A DNA stretch of 64,000 bases from Ianthella basta (taxonomy: Eukaryota; Porifera; Demospongiae; Verongiida; Ianthellidae). The stretch covers positions 7,834,649-7,898,648 of the forward strand of contig OZ025868.1 in assembly GCA_964019415.1 (NCBI GenBank), read 5' to 3'. The translations under genes and the position numbers were made by a program. The notes under the pieces are model-generated. The model saw only the letters and a list, made by a program, of their open reading frames with translations. It searched no databases and had not been told where the DNA came from. Below, piece after piece: positions 1 to 10,169 of the stretch (position 1 is its first letter; each line of letters starts with the position of its first letter).

Positions 1-153
1 AACAGCTTTTGCAGCAACAACTAGACACAGGACTGTTATCAGGAAGACAAAGATTACTGAAAAGACAAAGATCCCCACCAAACTTAAGGCCCACTTTCCA
101 GCACCAGCTACTGTACCATTGGTAGCATTGCAAATGGCATCATTTCCAACCAT
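1..153 (-). CDS. GPCR-like receptor, group B, 5' end only (cut by window start)
   Basis: Fifty-one codons on the minus strand begin at the ATG at 153 and run off the window. They cover an extracellular N-terminus with one cysteine and two N-glycosylation sites (NAT, NGT), then TM1 and the start of the first intracellular loop (ending AAKAV). The sequence is nearly the same as the start of the receptor at 26710-27707, including the leader just upstream (TTTCTCTAGCGCTAGCG). That copy is frameshifted; whether this one is intact cannot be judged. Membrane receptor by homology to the array; ligand unknown. Confidence 0.7.
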   Translation of the reverse strand, partial: MVGNDAICNATNGTVAGAGKWALSLVGIFVFSVIFVFLITVLCLVVAAKAV

Positions 154-265
154 CGCTAGCGCTAGAGAAACACAAGTGTCCTGTACACCAGGTTCATGTA
201 TCTTGAACTGTTCCAAATGCGGGCGTCAACAATATGGATGCTGTGAATCAACCAGACTTGATCAA

Positions 266-345
266 CACCAGGCAGTCAATGCAAAGAGAAAGGTAGACCA
301 ACAATGGACTATTGAATGGTCTATACATTACATTTTTGCTACAAA
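266..345 (-). promoter_or_regulatory. Conserved group B upstream module
   Basis: CACCAGGCAGTCAATGC at 266-282 is the block found upstream of other group B starts. A degenerate version of the second block (ACATTTTTGCTACA) lies near 329-343. Distances to the ATG at 153 (about 115 and 180 bp) match the other copies. Promoter function is inferred from conservation of position only. Confidence 0.4.
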
Positions 346-605
346 ATTTCAACCACAGCTGTACACATGATTGATAGTCAACACTTTCATTATAGCACGT
401 GAAGCTCAAGATACTACGTGTATGTACATGACATACTGTAGTTAACAGTATTATTTAATATTATGTATGATTATATCATACAAAAGTATTGCAATAGTAC
501 TCCTAACCAAATGCATACAAACATCATTGTTATATACTTGTCTAATGCAACTTGAAAACAATATCTATTATGTATTAAATAGAAAATTGAGAATGCAATA
601 ATGTT
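346..605. other. Intergenic, paralogous to 5530-5763 and 27910-28151
   Basis: AT-rich sequence between the group B copy and the next receptor relic. It matches the spacer at the same place in the two other group B/group A gene pairs. No gene is seen. Confidence 0.6.
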
Positions 606-1606
606 CTATTCTACCTTCCTGTCTGTCAAATGCTGCTGCCATGATATTTCAGAAGATAACCTGCACACACTCGTACAAATAAGTAGGAGACACCTTTTCA
701 TTGGCACACAGACTGGTTTGAAGTACACCAAAACTAGAATGGGAGTGGGAATGATGGACAAGAGGATGATAACAAGGCTGCATGTATTAATGGTCCTAAG
801 TACCAAGGGTGTAGGAGAATCAGGCTTAATATATGCTGTAATCATGGGTGTGGTGTGGCTCATGGTGCTCAGTAAGGTACCAAGAAGGAGGAAGACAGAA
901 AACTTCAACATGACAGTGTTTGCTCTTACGTACCAGAAGGATGCAATAAGTAGAACAACATTCAAAGCAAATTGAATGAAAATAATGCAAACAAAAAACA
1001 GTGTATAGCTAACACCGTAGGGACCAGAACGAGGAAAGCAACCTGTAGCTTTGTTACTAACCGCTTCCTGGGAGAGATGAGCAGCAAAATTGAATGTACC
1101 ACAAACCAGCCACATGGCTAGAGTGCTGATGATCAAATACTTCAACTTGACAGCACTGACGGAGTACTTGATGATGATATACACTACAATAGCAAACACA
1201 GCCATCACCAGAGGTCTACTGATGCCACCAACTGAGATGAGTACAATGAGAGACCTGCAAACACTGTCTGTGAGAGAGTATTGTCCAAGAGTGGTCACAA
1301 CACCTCTAGCTAGCGAGGTTTATCACAAAGATACCAAAGCCAGCTGTAAAACTGGCAACGAGAATGTTGGCCAGCACAAAGCAAATAATGTGAGGAAGTA
1401 CTTTAGCTGTTACCACCAGAGACAGGACAGCAACAGTGAAGACCAGTGCAACCAGGTATAAAGTAGCAAATACAAAGCAATAAACACTGGGCTCCATGAC
1501 AGCTTCCGTCACATTAGCACTTGTTCCATTGATAGATTGATTCCCACCAGATTCCCCATTGAAAGGGAGATTGCCAGCTAGATGAAGTATTCATGAATAG
1601 ATCCAT
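606..1606 (-). pseudogene. GPCR-like receptor, group A, frameshifted
   Basis: A full-length group A relic is readable from an ATG at 1606 to the stop at 606. The glycosylated leader (GESGGNQSINGT-like) is out of frame with the first ATG. After TM2 the text CTCTAGCTAGCGAGG has four extra bases compared with CTCTAGCGAGG in the intact gene at 44289-45317, so the frame shifts near 1300. The TM4-ECL2 stretch is shifted locally near 1090, and nine codons between TM5 and TM6 (the SENAASLKP segment) are missing in frame. TM3, TM5, TM6 and TM7 are otherwise recognisable. The C-terminal tail is also altered. Several independent lesions make it a pseudogene. Confidence 0.85.
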
Positions 1607-2557
1607 CACAAATTGCCAAACTTACGAAGTGGTGTGCCTGGCAGTACGATAGTCGATATGTGCACCAGGTAATCATATAACAGCTTATATAACTGAAACA
1701 AAACGATTCAACCCACAGTAGAGTAATGAACGATCAGTACATGCATTCAGGCCTGAGAGAACATGGTTTCCTTAGTACCAGGTATATTACATAATTATAT
1801 ATTATGTAGTGCATTGTAACCTGCACTTTATTATAGTGGACATCCCTTTTGATCTAATACCATGGTATAAAGGAATGTGTTGTCAGCCAAACACAGATCG
1901 GAATTAATGTTTGATTAGGGGCTGACAGTGGAAGCAGTGAAGAATATAGTCACGAGTGCAGGACATGATCTATGATGCTTATACTTTATATGGCATGGCT
2001 GCATGACACGACTAAATGGCCAAAACCACACCAGATTTGCATTTTGACAACTTTAATCTTACAGTCATCATATAGTCTGCAAAGCAGTGCAAATGTGTAA
2101 GAGTTATCTGTGAGATGACGTGTTTCCTTAATACGGACTTCTCCAATGTCCTCATGCATGCATGATAATGATTGTTATTCTCTCCTTTAACCCTTCTACC
2201 AATGTGTCAGTTTTGCAGTACAGACAGCATTGGTTGTAGCACAGCAGGTGCATAGTCACAAGAACTGCCTACAAATCTATAATGTCATTGTGGTATTAAT
2301 TTTATTATTTCACATGATGGTGCAATTATACCAATCTATACATTACAAATTGTTAGGGGACATAGATTCTGTGTGTATGCAAGGTTGCATGACTGTGCAA
2401 TTCACATTCTGCATTAAATAACAGGCACAGCCGTTACTAAAGATGCAATGAAATAAGACACATAGTTGTAGTACAAAAGCTATATAAATTATTGTAGTAA
2501 CCAGCCTTTCACATATTCATTTGAGTCCGCACATTCTTGTCATTGTTGAAAGCTTAA
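1607..2557. other. Intergenic, about 950 bp
   Basis: AT-rich. Near 1692-1710 the minus strand reads a pyrimidine-rich stretch ending TTTTGTTTCAG, the candidate 3' splice site seen upstream of other group A genes. A 63-codon open frame near 2230-2421 has no recognisable similarity and is not supported. Nothing else is seen. Confidence 0.5.
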
Positions 2558-3524
2558 TTAAGGTGAAGCCAACATCAAATCTGTTAAAGGGTCTTGTTTA
2601 GACCTTATTGAGCGCTTTTGCTCCATTTCTTGCATATCTTTAGCACACATTTTCTCACTTGGGCACGAACCGGCTTGAAGGAAACCAAAATCAGAACGGG
2701 AGTGGGAACAAGGGATATAGCTACCAGAACATTGTACAAGTGCACAAGCATCAGCAATGCTTCAATTTAGATGGAATAGTTGTTCCTGGTGATAAGGGAG
2801 CCCACAACAGCTACACAGTGCCCCATGATAACTAGCATGTTACCAATAAGTAGGAAGAGGGCAAATTTCAACAGTGGCTTGAGTGTGGTAACTTCATTTT
2901 CACGTAATGTATTAGATCTAATGTAACACAGTGCATACACTGGCATTACAACTGTGAAAGTAAATGGAAGAATTGCAAAGAAGAGAAAATATAATGTGAC
3001 ATAAATCCACATTCGAGATCCTATCATGTTGCAACCAAATGGATCAACCTCCAAGACTCCTGGAACCAAAAGAAGTGAAGCGACTGCTGCACATGCAATC
3101 CACACACCGAGCACAGAGATGACCAGGTACTTGAACTTCACAGCGCTGCTTGAACCTTTGATGATGATCACTACCACAGCTGCAAACACTGCCATGAAGG
3201 CAGCTCTACCACTCACACCAATTGATGTGATGACAAAAAATAACTCAAAGGAAATGTCAGGAGGATGTGAGAAATCAGGTGTTATGATGAGAATAATAGT
3301 ACGCAGATTCAATGACACAATCCCGAGGCAGTGTGTAACTGATGCAGTGAGAATGTTAGCCAGTACAAAGCGAATGGTGCCTGGCACAGTTTTAGCAGCA
3401 ATGACTAGACACAGGAAGCAACAGTAAAGGAAAAGATTATCATATAGACAGATACCATCACCCACAGGGCCCACTCTGATTTCTTAGCAGCTGTACTGTT
3501 GCAAAGAGAATAAACTTCATCCAT
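2558..3524 (-). pseudogene. GPCR-like receptor, group B, with frameshifts and a stop
   Basis: Homologous from an ATG at 3524 to a stop at 2558. One base is missing in TM1 near 3415 relative to the paralogue at 25187-25963 (AGGAAGC versus AGGATAGC). A TAA replaces a lysine codon at the start of TM7 (about 2767). The C-terminal tail is shifted after the KWSKSAQ segment. TM2 to TM6 are open (codons now 2767-3474), with a near-identical paralogue at 25 kb. TM7 keeps the VPTPVLILV signature in the downstream frame. It was once a full receptor and is now non-functional as a seven-helix protein. Confidence 0.88.
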
Positions 3525-3652
3525 TGCCGGAGAAGCAGAAGTGAATGACCTTTACAAAGGCTATGGCTCGATCCTGCTTGATTGTGTGCATGTACGTAGA
3601 AGGTCCCTACAGGTAAAACTTATTTTACATGAATAGGCTTGACTTACTCAGC

Positions 3653-3729
3653 ACCAGGCTGTCAATTCAGAATGAAAGAATACTAACAATGGAGTACTGT
3701 ATTAGTCTCTATATGCACACTTTCAATGA
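3653..3729 (-). promoter_or_regulatory. Conserved group B upstream module
   Basis: CACCAGGCTGTCAATTC at 3653-3669 and ACACTTTCAATGA at 3717-3729 stand about 130 and 195 bp upstream of the relic ATG at 3524. Both blocks and the spacing are kept although the gene is broken. Confidence 0.4.
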
Positions 3730-4324
3730 ATTCGTCAGCAATATGCTAATTTGTCAACACTTTGTATATAGTGATGTACATAGAGACATGCCATACTAAC
3801 AGTTACTAATGTTATAGTAGCATGATCAAATGTCCAAACAGAGTCAGAACCGTGTATGAAAGTAGCAAATACAGTCACAGGAAGTGGTGTGGATACATGA
3901 CTATGTGTATGTAAAATGTACACTCAGTATTATAAAGTATAAAGCTGCAAAATAATGAAAGAGTACATTCATAGCATGCTAGTCAATCCACATATGAATA
4001 TACTGACAAAATGGTTTGAAGGTGCACATGGAAAAAGACCATAAATCAAAATACTGAGTATTGCAATAATTATTATGTAACCAAATTGCAATCTCCACTG
4101 CTTTGCACAATTTGGGAAACAAGAGGCTTTTTGTAATTAATATGCCTGTAACTGTTACAGTGTAAACAGCTTAGTCCAGTGTACTTTTGTATAAAACATT
4201 TGCTGACAAATCTGAAAACGGTGAAACTGTTGTCCTAGTTAGGGTATCAGTCTGAGATAACGTACGTACAGAACCAGGCACAGACAACAAGACACACAAA
4301 TGACTCAGTCAAGCAATTCTCATC
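3730..4324. other. Intergenic, paralogous to 26166-26709
   Basis: AT-rich spacer matching the spacer downstream of the second group B gene pair at 26 kb almost base for base in places. No coding signal is seen. Confidence 0.6.
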
Positions 4325-5332
4325 TCATTGGTTGTCAGCAGTTGAAACCAGCATCATTTCAGTTAAAGGACCTGACTTTGACATAATCACATTCCTTTTG
4401 CACAATTTGTTGCAAATCCTCAGTAAACACTTTCTCATTTGAACACGAACTGGCTTGAAGTACACCAAAACCAGAACAGGAGTGGGAACAAGAGATAAAG
4501 CTAGTAGAACATAGTACATGTGCAGAAGGAACCTCACTATTTCTACATCAATGTCAAGTAGTCGAGTGATAAGGGAGATGGCACCACCCACTGACATCCC
4601 CATTATGCACAGCAGGTTACCGATGAGAAGAAAAAGTGCAAACTTCAACATTGGCTTCAAACTTGTAGCATTTTCAGAAACAGCATTATTTCTAATGTAG
4701 CACAATGCATACACTGGCATTGCAATTGCTAAAATAAATGGAAGAGCTGCAAAGAAAGGAAAGTATAAAACAGCAGGTATCCATGATAGAGGCCCTGCAC
4801 GATAATGTACATCAAGAATTGAACAGTTATAGGAAACAACGGAAACAACTCCTGGAACTATGACAAGCATGCCAACTGCTACACATGCAATCCACACAAC
4901 CAATGTAGAGATGACCAGGTACTTGAACTTCACAGCACTGTTTGAGCCTTTGATGATGACAACCACCACAACTGCAAACATAAGTAAAAATGCAGATCTA
5001 CCATTTCCACCAATTACTACCACAGCAAGAAGGAACTTTCGAGCCGGTTCAACAGAATCATCACGTGAAACCTGACGGCTGATAAAAAGAAGTGTACTGA
5101 GACATATCAAAGCAATCCCAAAGCAAATTGCCATTGATGCAATGAGACTGTTGACCAGCACAAATCGAATGGTGCCACGAACAGCTTTTGCAGCAACAAC
5201 TAGACACAGGACTGTTATCAGGAAGACAAAGATTACTGAAAAGACAAAGATCATCGCCAAATTAAAGGCCCAGATTCCAGGGCTAGATACTGTGTCATTG
5301 GTAGCATTGCAAATGGCATCGTTTCTATCCAT
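4325..5332 (-). CDS. GPCR-like seven-helix receptor, group B
   Basis: 335 residues, single open exon. The start at 5332 aligns with all group B copies. N-terminus: one cysteine (residue 8) and two N-glycosylation sites (NAT 9, NDT 12). Helices at about 24-48, 54-83, 100-127, 138-162, 185-212, 226-252 and 268-292. The loop before TM6 carries SENATSLKPMLKF. TM7 ends VPTPVLVLVYFKP followed by a basic helix 8. TM3 ends in VIIKGS where class A receptors have DRY, and there is no cysteine at the top of TM3; ECL2 has one (C170). Membrane receptor by architecture; G-protein coupling and ligand are inferred only. It is the intact member between two broken copies. Confidence 0.88.
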   Translation of the reverse strand: MDRNDAICNATNDTVSSPGIWAFNLAMIFVFSVIFVFLITVLCLVVAAKAVRGTIRFVLVNSLIASMAICFGIALICLSTLLFISRQVSRDDSVEPARKFLLAVVVIGGNGRSAFLLMFAVVVVVIIKGSNSAVKFKYLVISTLVVWIACVAVGMLVIVPGVVSVVSYNCSILDVHYRAGPLSWIPAVLYFPFFAALPFILAIAMPVYALCYIRNNAVSENATSLKPMLKFALFLLIGNLLCIMGMSVGGAISLITRLLDIDVEIVRFLLHMYYVLLALSLVPTPVLVLVYFKPVRVQMRKCLLRICNKLCKRNVIMSKSGPLTEMMLVSTADNQ

Positions 5333-5443
5333 CGCCAGCGCTAGAGAAACAGAAGTGTCCTGTACACTAGTTCATGTATCTTGAACTGTCCCAAATGCAG
5401 GCATCGACAATATGGATGCTGTGAATACACCAGACTTGATCAA

Positions 5444-5522
5444 CACCAGGCAGTCAATGCAAAGAGAAAGGTAGACCAACAATGGCCACTATTGAATGGT
5501 CTTTACATACATTTTCAGTACA
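5444..5522 (-). promoter_or_regulatory. Conserved group B upstream module
   Basis: CACCAGGCAGTCAATGC at 5444-5460 and ACATTTTCAGTACA at 5509-5522, about 112 and 180 bp 5' of the ATG at 5332. A pyrimidine-rich TTCTGTTTCTCTAG ends about 10 bases before the ATG and resembles a 3' splice site. Function is inferred from position and conservation. Confidence 0.45.
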
Positions 5523-5763
5523 AAATTTCAACCACAGCTGTAAACATGATTGATAGTCAACACTTTCATTATAGCACGTGAAGCTCAAGCTACTATATAC
5601 ATGACATACTGTAGTTATTATAATTATAATATCACACAAAAGTATTGCAATTATGGTACTCCTAACCAAATGCATACAAAACATCATTGTTATATACTTG
5701 TCTATTGCAACTCAAAACCAGATCTACTATGTATTAAGTAGGAACTTGAGAATGCCTACTGTT

Positions 5764-6697
5764 CTATTCTATTGGAGAAGGCAACATCCTTTCTGTCAAA
5801 TGCTGCTGCCATGATATTACCGAAGATTTCCTGCGCACACTCCTACAAACATGTATGAGACACTTCTTCATCGGGACACAGACTGCTTTGAAGTACACCA
5901 AAACCAGAATGGGAGTGGGAATGGTGGACAAGCGAATGATAACAACATTGCATGAATTAATGGTCCTAAGTAACATGGGTGTAGAAGAATCAGGCTTAAT
6001 ATATGCTGCAATCACGGGTGTGGTACGTGTGGCCCATGGTGCTCAGTAGGGCACCAAGAAGGAGAAAGAAAAGTTTGCTCTTACGTACTAGAAGGATGCA
6101 ATAAGCAGCACAAAATTCAAAGCAAATGGAATGAAAATAATGCAAACAAAGAACGGAACCGTGTAGATAACACTGTAGGGACCAGAACGAGGAAAGCAAC
6201 CTGCATTTTCATTACTAACCACTTTCATGATACTGGGAGAGATGAGCAGCAAATTAAATGCACCACATACCAGCCACATGACTAGAATGCATGCTGGCAG
6301 CTAGAAGCTTCAGCTTCACAGCACTGATGGAGTACTTGATGATGAGATATACCACAATGGCAAACTTGGCCATTACCAGAGGTCTACTGATGCCACCAAC
6401 TGAAATGAAGATGAGGAGAGACCTGCAAACACTGTCCGAGAGATGGTAATGTCCAAGTGTGGTATCAACAAGGATTCCCAAACCAGCTGTAAAACTGGCA
6501 ATGAGAGTGTTGGCCAGCACAAAGCGGATCACATGAGAGACTGCCTTAGCTGCAATCACTAAAGACGGAACAGTAACAGTGAAGGCCAGTGCAACCAGGT
6601 AGAAAGCGCTCATCACAATGCAAAAGACACAAGGTTCTATGACTGTCCTGTTCACATCGCTACACTGATTCCCACTGGAATTTACCAACAAATCCAT
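5764..6697 (-). pseudogene. GPCR-like receptor, group A, multiply frameshifted
   Basis: Relic of a group A receptor starting MDLLVNSSGNQ at 6697. TM1 to TM3 are read in one frame (6254-6697). ECL2 to TM5 are in another (6088-6279), the loop after TM5 in a third (about 5996-6199), and TM6 end to C-tail in 5764-6015. Relative to 28152-29144 it carries small insertions near TM4 (extra bases around 6285) and deletions in the TM5-TM6 loop. The C-terminal tail (WQQHLTERMLPSPIE) is preserved. Clearly non-functional. Confidence 0.85.
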
Positions 6698-7370
6698 CTT
6701 CAAATTAATCAGAACAGTCTGAAGTGCTGTACTGTGGACACCAGGTGAATGTAATATGTACTGCAGCTATATGCTGAAATGGAAAGAGTGAAATTGCACA
6801 CTGTATCTCCTGTACTTCAACAGACTTGTAGGTACTGCCGTATATTCTAAGCTAGTTACAATGCAGTACTCATGCAGTTACTAAATACTAACCTACGTAC
6901 ACTGCACAATGCATGTTAGCCAAATTATCTATAATTATTTTAATTATGCATATCAAACTAAGAACTCCAGAATAGTGTGCCCGGCTATAACAGTTGGTAA
7001 ATATTTAAAAGCAGAAGCACTGATTCAACAACACTTTCTGTATATAGAGCTGAGATTATCACATACCCATGCATGCATTAGGCACTTCATTATATATTAC
7101 TAACCTACATAGAGTAAGCTCAAGACTCACACAGGAATGGAGGCATCACTCTATCAATTATAATGAATATTTACATGTAATATTGGTATAATAGTAAAGA
7201 TGAGAGCATTAGAGAATACAGAGATGTCACACGCACAAGTTCATGCAGTCAAGCTTGAATATACCCCCATGCATGCAGATAACCCCAATGAATACAATGA
7301 ATGTACTCAACGCATGGCCAGGCATTATATATATAACGCAAGAGAATGGCATACCCACAATGGATCAATA
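6698..7370. other. Upstream region of group A relic
   Basis: Matches 29145-29700 upstream of the intact paralogue. It includes the candidate 3' splice site region near 6773-6795 (minus strand). The remainder is AT-rich with no supportable open frame. Confidence 0.5.
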
Positions 7371-7628
7371 CACTTTCAGTGCACCCATTCACATGCAGCC
7401 ATGTATTCATCATCACCTTCAAATTCATACATATCTGATACCATACTGTTTGAATATACACACAAGTCATGCAATACTCTTGACCATGAACATAGGTCTG
7501 TCACATGATTGACCTGTATGTATGATGTCCAATACAAGGCAGCAGCACACAGCATGCAATGGACAATAGATTGGATTTCAAGATCACTTTCAGTAGAACT
7601 TTGAACCACAGCAACATGCAATGTTCAG
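7371..7628. repeat. Dispersed repeat R1, copy 1
   Basis: About 255 bp beginning CACTTTCAGTGCACCCATTC and ending near CAACATGCAATG. The same sequence recurs at 7799, 9491, 9902, 12453, 16307, 29929 and 31130. The short ORFs inside differ between copies and read on both strands, so no protein is proposed. In three copies its first bases lie 175-185 bp upstream of a group A ATG. Confidence 0.75.
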
Positions 7629-7798
7629 TTTGTCACTCGTGTATTTGCTATGGCTTCCATGTGATCCACGATTACAACAAAAGACCCTTGAACCATCACC
7701 CCAATGAATACAATGAATGTACTCAACCCAGGGATCATATGACACAAGATAACGGCATACCCTCAATGGACCATTCTGCGACATACAATATGTATATA
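7629..7798. other. Spacer between R1 copies, duplicated at 9737-9901
   Basis: Non-coding; near-identical to 9737-9901 as part of the 2.1 kb tandem duplication. Confidence 0.6.
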
Positions 7799-8062
7799 CA
7801 CTTTCAGTGAACCCATTCACCTGCAGCAATGTGTTCATCATCAACCACCTTTGAATTCATTCTTGTCCGATACAACACTGTTTGAATAATTATACACACA
7901 AGTCATGCAATACAATGACCATGAACATAGGTCTGTCACATGATTGACCTGTATTTATGATGTCCAATACAAGACAGCAGCACACAGCATGCAATTGGAC
8001 AATAGTATATGGACTTCAACATCACTTTCAGTACAAATCTGAACCACAGCAACAAACAGTGT
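7799..8062. repeat. Dispersed repeat R1, diverged copy 2
   Basis: Variant subtype of R1 (CACCTGCAGCAATGTGTTCATC in place of CACATGCAGCCATGTATTC) shared with 9902-10169 and 29929-30194. Two R1 subtypes therefore alternate along the array. Confidence 0.7.
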
Positions 8063-9144
8063 TCAGTTTGCTGTTCTATTATTAAAAGTAAATAGCTAAA
8101 ATATATTCTTGTAAAAATGGTGCGCAAAAGATATTCCATTTGAACTAATACCATTGTATAATAATATGTAAGGGAATGTGGTGTCAGCCAAATGTGGACC
8201 AGCTATTTGATTAGGAGTTAGGGGTAGTCACTCATGTATTTGCTATGGCTTCCATGTGATGCACAATTACAACAAAAGACACTTGAACCATCTCCTATGC
8301 CTTACCTCTACCTATGTATAATTATATATTACTTGTGTGTGGAAATAAGTTTCATGTCAGCACTACAATGATCATGCATCCCAAACACACAGAACAGCTT
8401 TAATTCTGCATTAGCATGTGTTCAGCTACGTACATATATATCCGATAAGCCGCAAAAGGCATGTGGAGCTCCTATATTGAACTACTCAACTCTCACTACA
8501 AAGTGGCTTGTTTTACCAAGTACCATTCAAGGCAAACGTGAGCTTCTGCACACTGGTGAAACATGAAAAACTACTGTTTACATTAAGTTTACCAGCACAT
8601 ATAAGCTATATATAATTCTAGATATTCATTGCTGTTTCACCGTGCTAGTAAACTTAAACAGTATTTTTCTATGCTTTAACAATGTGCAGAGTCTTTACTT
8701 TGCCAAGAGCAGTACTTGGTGAAACAAGCCACTTATTCTTGTGTATATGCAGCAGTGAACAAAGTCAGCACTGCCATGTATACAACACTAGCTATTATTT
8801 CATTGAAGTAGCGAAGATTATATAATTGTTCACGTATAAATGATGTTAATGAACTCTCCATGAGGTGCTTGCAGATGTACCTATATATCATTCACTCAAG
8901 CAAAGTGCCCGCCAGTGTATTCTATAATAATTATTATAATTATAATTACAGCATTACGTTTGCATGTATGTATGCAGATACACACTGAATGGATTATAGG
9001 GTTTGAAAGTGAGCACTCACACATTTTAAACTTAGGAAATCAATATATTATTAACATTTGTTTTGTCTAATGTAGCTAACATGAAGAAGATCTGTCTATG
9101 CACCATCAAACAATAATCTGCAGTGATACTTAGTCTGCATTGTT
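8063..9144. repeat. Left unit of 2.1 kb tandem duplication (partner 10170-11276)
   Basis: From about 8560 to 9480 the sequence is almost identical to that 2,132 bases further on, so the duplication is recent. It contains the fold-back element at 8501-8734 and an AT-rich stretch near 8925-8950. No gene is seen. Confidence 0.7.
8501..8734. repeat. Fold-back (inverted repeat) element, copy 1
   Basis: Left arm 8501-8598 (AAGTGGCTTGTTTTACC ... CCAGCAC) and right arm 8642-8734 are imperfect reverse complements of nearly 100 bp separated by about 43 bp. There is no internal coding frame. Consistent with a MITE or fold-back element; target duplication not established. Confidence 0.65.
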
Positions 9145-9490
9145 TTACACAATTGGAGAAACTAACATCCTTTCTGTCACTAACTCCTGCCCTGACATTC
9201 CAAGAGGCTTCTTGCACACATTCCTACACAGACGTAGGAGACACTTTTTCATCAGGACACGGACTGGTTTGAAGTACACCAAAATCAGAATAGGAGTGGG
9301 AATGATGGACACCAGTACAGTACTGGCAATGATCTCATTAATGACCTTAAGCATTCTTGGCGAAAGTGAATTGGACTCAATATGTGCTGCAATCACGGGT
9401 GTGGTCTGGCCAATGGTGCTCAGTAGGGTACCAAGAAGGAGAAAGACAGAAAACTTCAGCATAGGCTTTAAACTAACAGCATTTTCACTT
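9145..9490 (-). pseudogene. GPCR-like receptor, group A, 3' half only
   Basis: Covers the SENAVSLKPMLKF loop, TM6, TM7 (IIPTPILILVYFKP) and the C-tail ending MLVSPIV, nearly identical to the end of 11277-12269. At about 9490 the homology stops abruptly in the third intracellular loop and R1 repeat sequence begins. It is therefore a 5'-truncated by-product of the tandem duplication, without TM1-TM5. Confidence 0.85.
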
Positions 9491-9736
9491 CATGCCATGT
9501 ATTCAGCCATGTATTCATCATCACCTTCAAATTCATACTTATCTGATACCATACTGTTTGAATATACACACAAGTCATGCAATACTCTTGACCATGAACA
9601 TAGGTCTGTCACATGATTGACCTGTATGCATGATGTCCAATACAAGGCAACGGCACGCAGCATGCAATGGACAATAGAATGGATTTCAAGATCACTTTCA
9701 GTAGCACTTTGAACCACAGCAACATGCAATGTTCAG
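9491..9736. repeat. Dispersed repeat R1, copy 3
   Basis: Starts at the breakpoint of the truncated receptor (CATGCCATGTATTC at 9491) and closely matches 7371-7628. Confidence 0.7.
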
Positions 9737-9901
9737 TTTGTCACTCGTGTATGTGCTATGGCTTCCATGTGATGCACGATTACAACAAAAGACCCTTGAA
9801 CCATCACCCCAATGGATACAACGAATGTACTCAACCCAGGATCATATGACGCAAGGGAACGGCATACCCTCAATGGACCATTCTGCGACATACAATACGT
9901 A

Positions 9902-10169
9902 CACTTTCAGTGCACCCATTCACCTGAAGCAATGTGTTCATCGTCAATCACCTTTGAATTCATTCTTGTCCGATACAACAGTGTTCGAATAATTATACAC
10001 ACAAGTCATGCAATAATCCTGACCTTGAACATATGTCTGTCACATGATTGACCTGTATGTATGATGTCCAATACAAGGCAGCGGCACACAGCATGCAATT
10101 GAACAATAGTACATGGACTTCAACATCACTTTCAGTACAAATCTGAACCACAGCAACAAACAGTGTTCA
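9902..10169. repeat. Dispersed repeat R1, copy 4 (subtype as 7799)
   Basis: Same subtype as 7799-8062, beginning CACTTTCAGTGCACCC; part of the tandem duplication. Confidence 0.7.
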
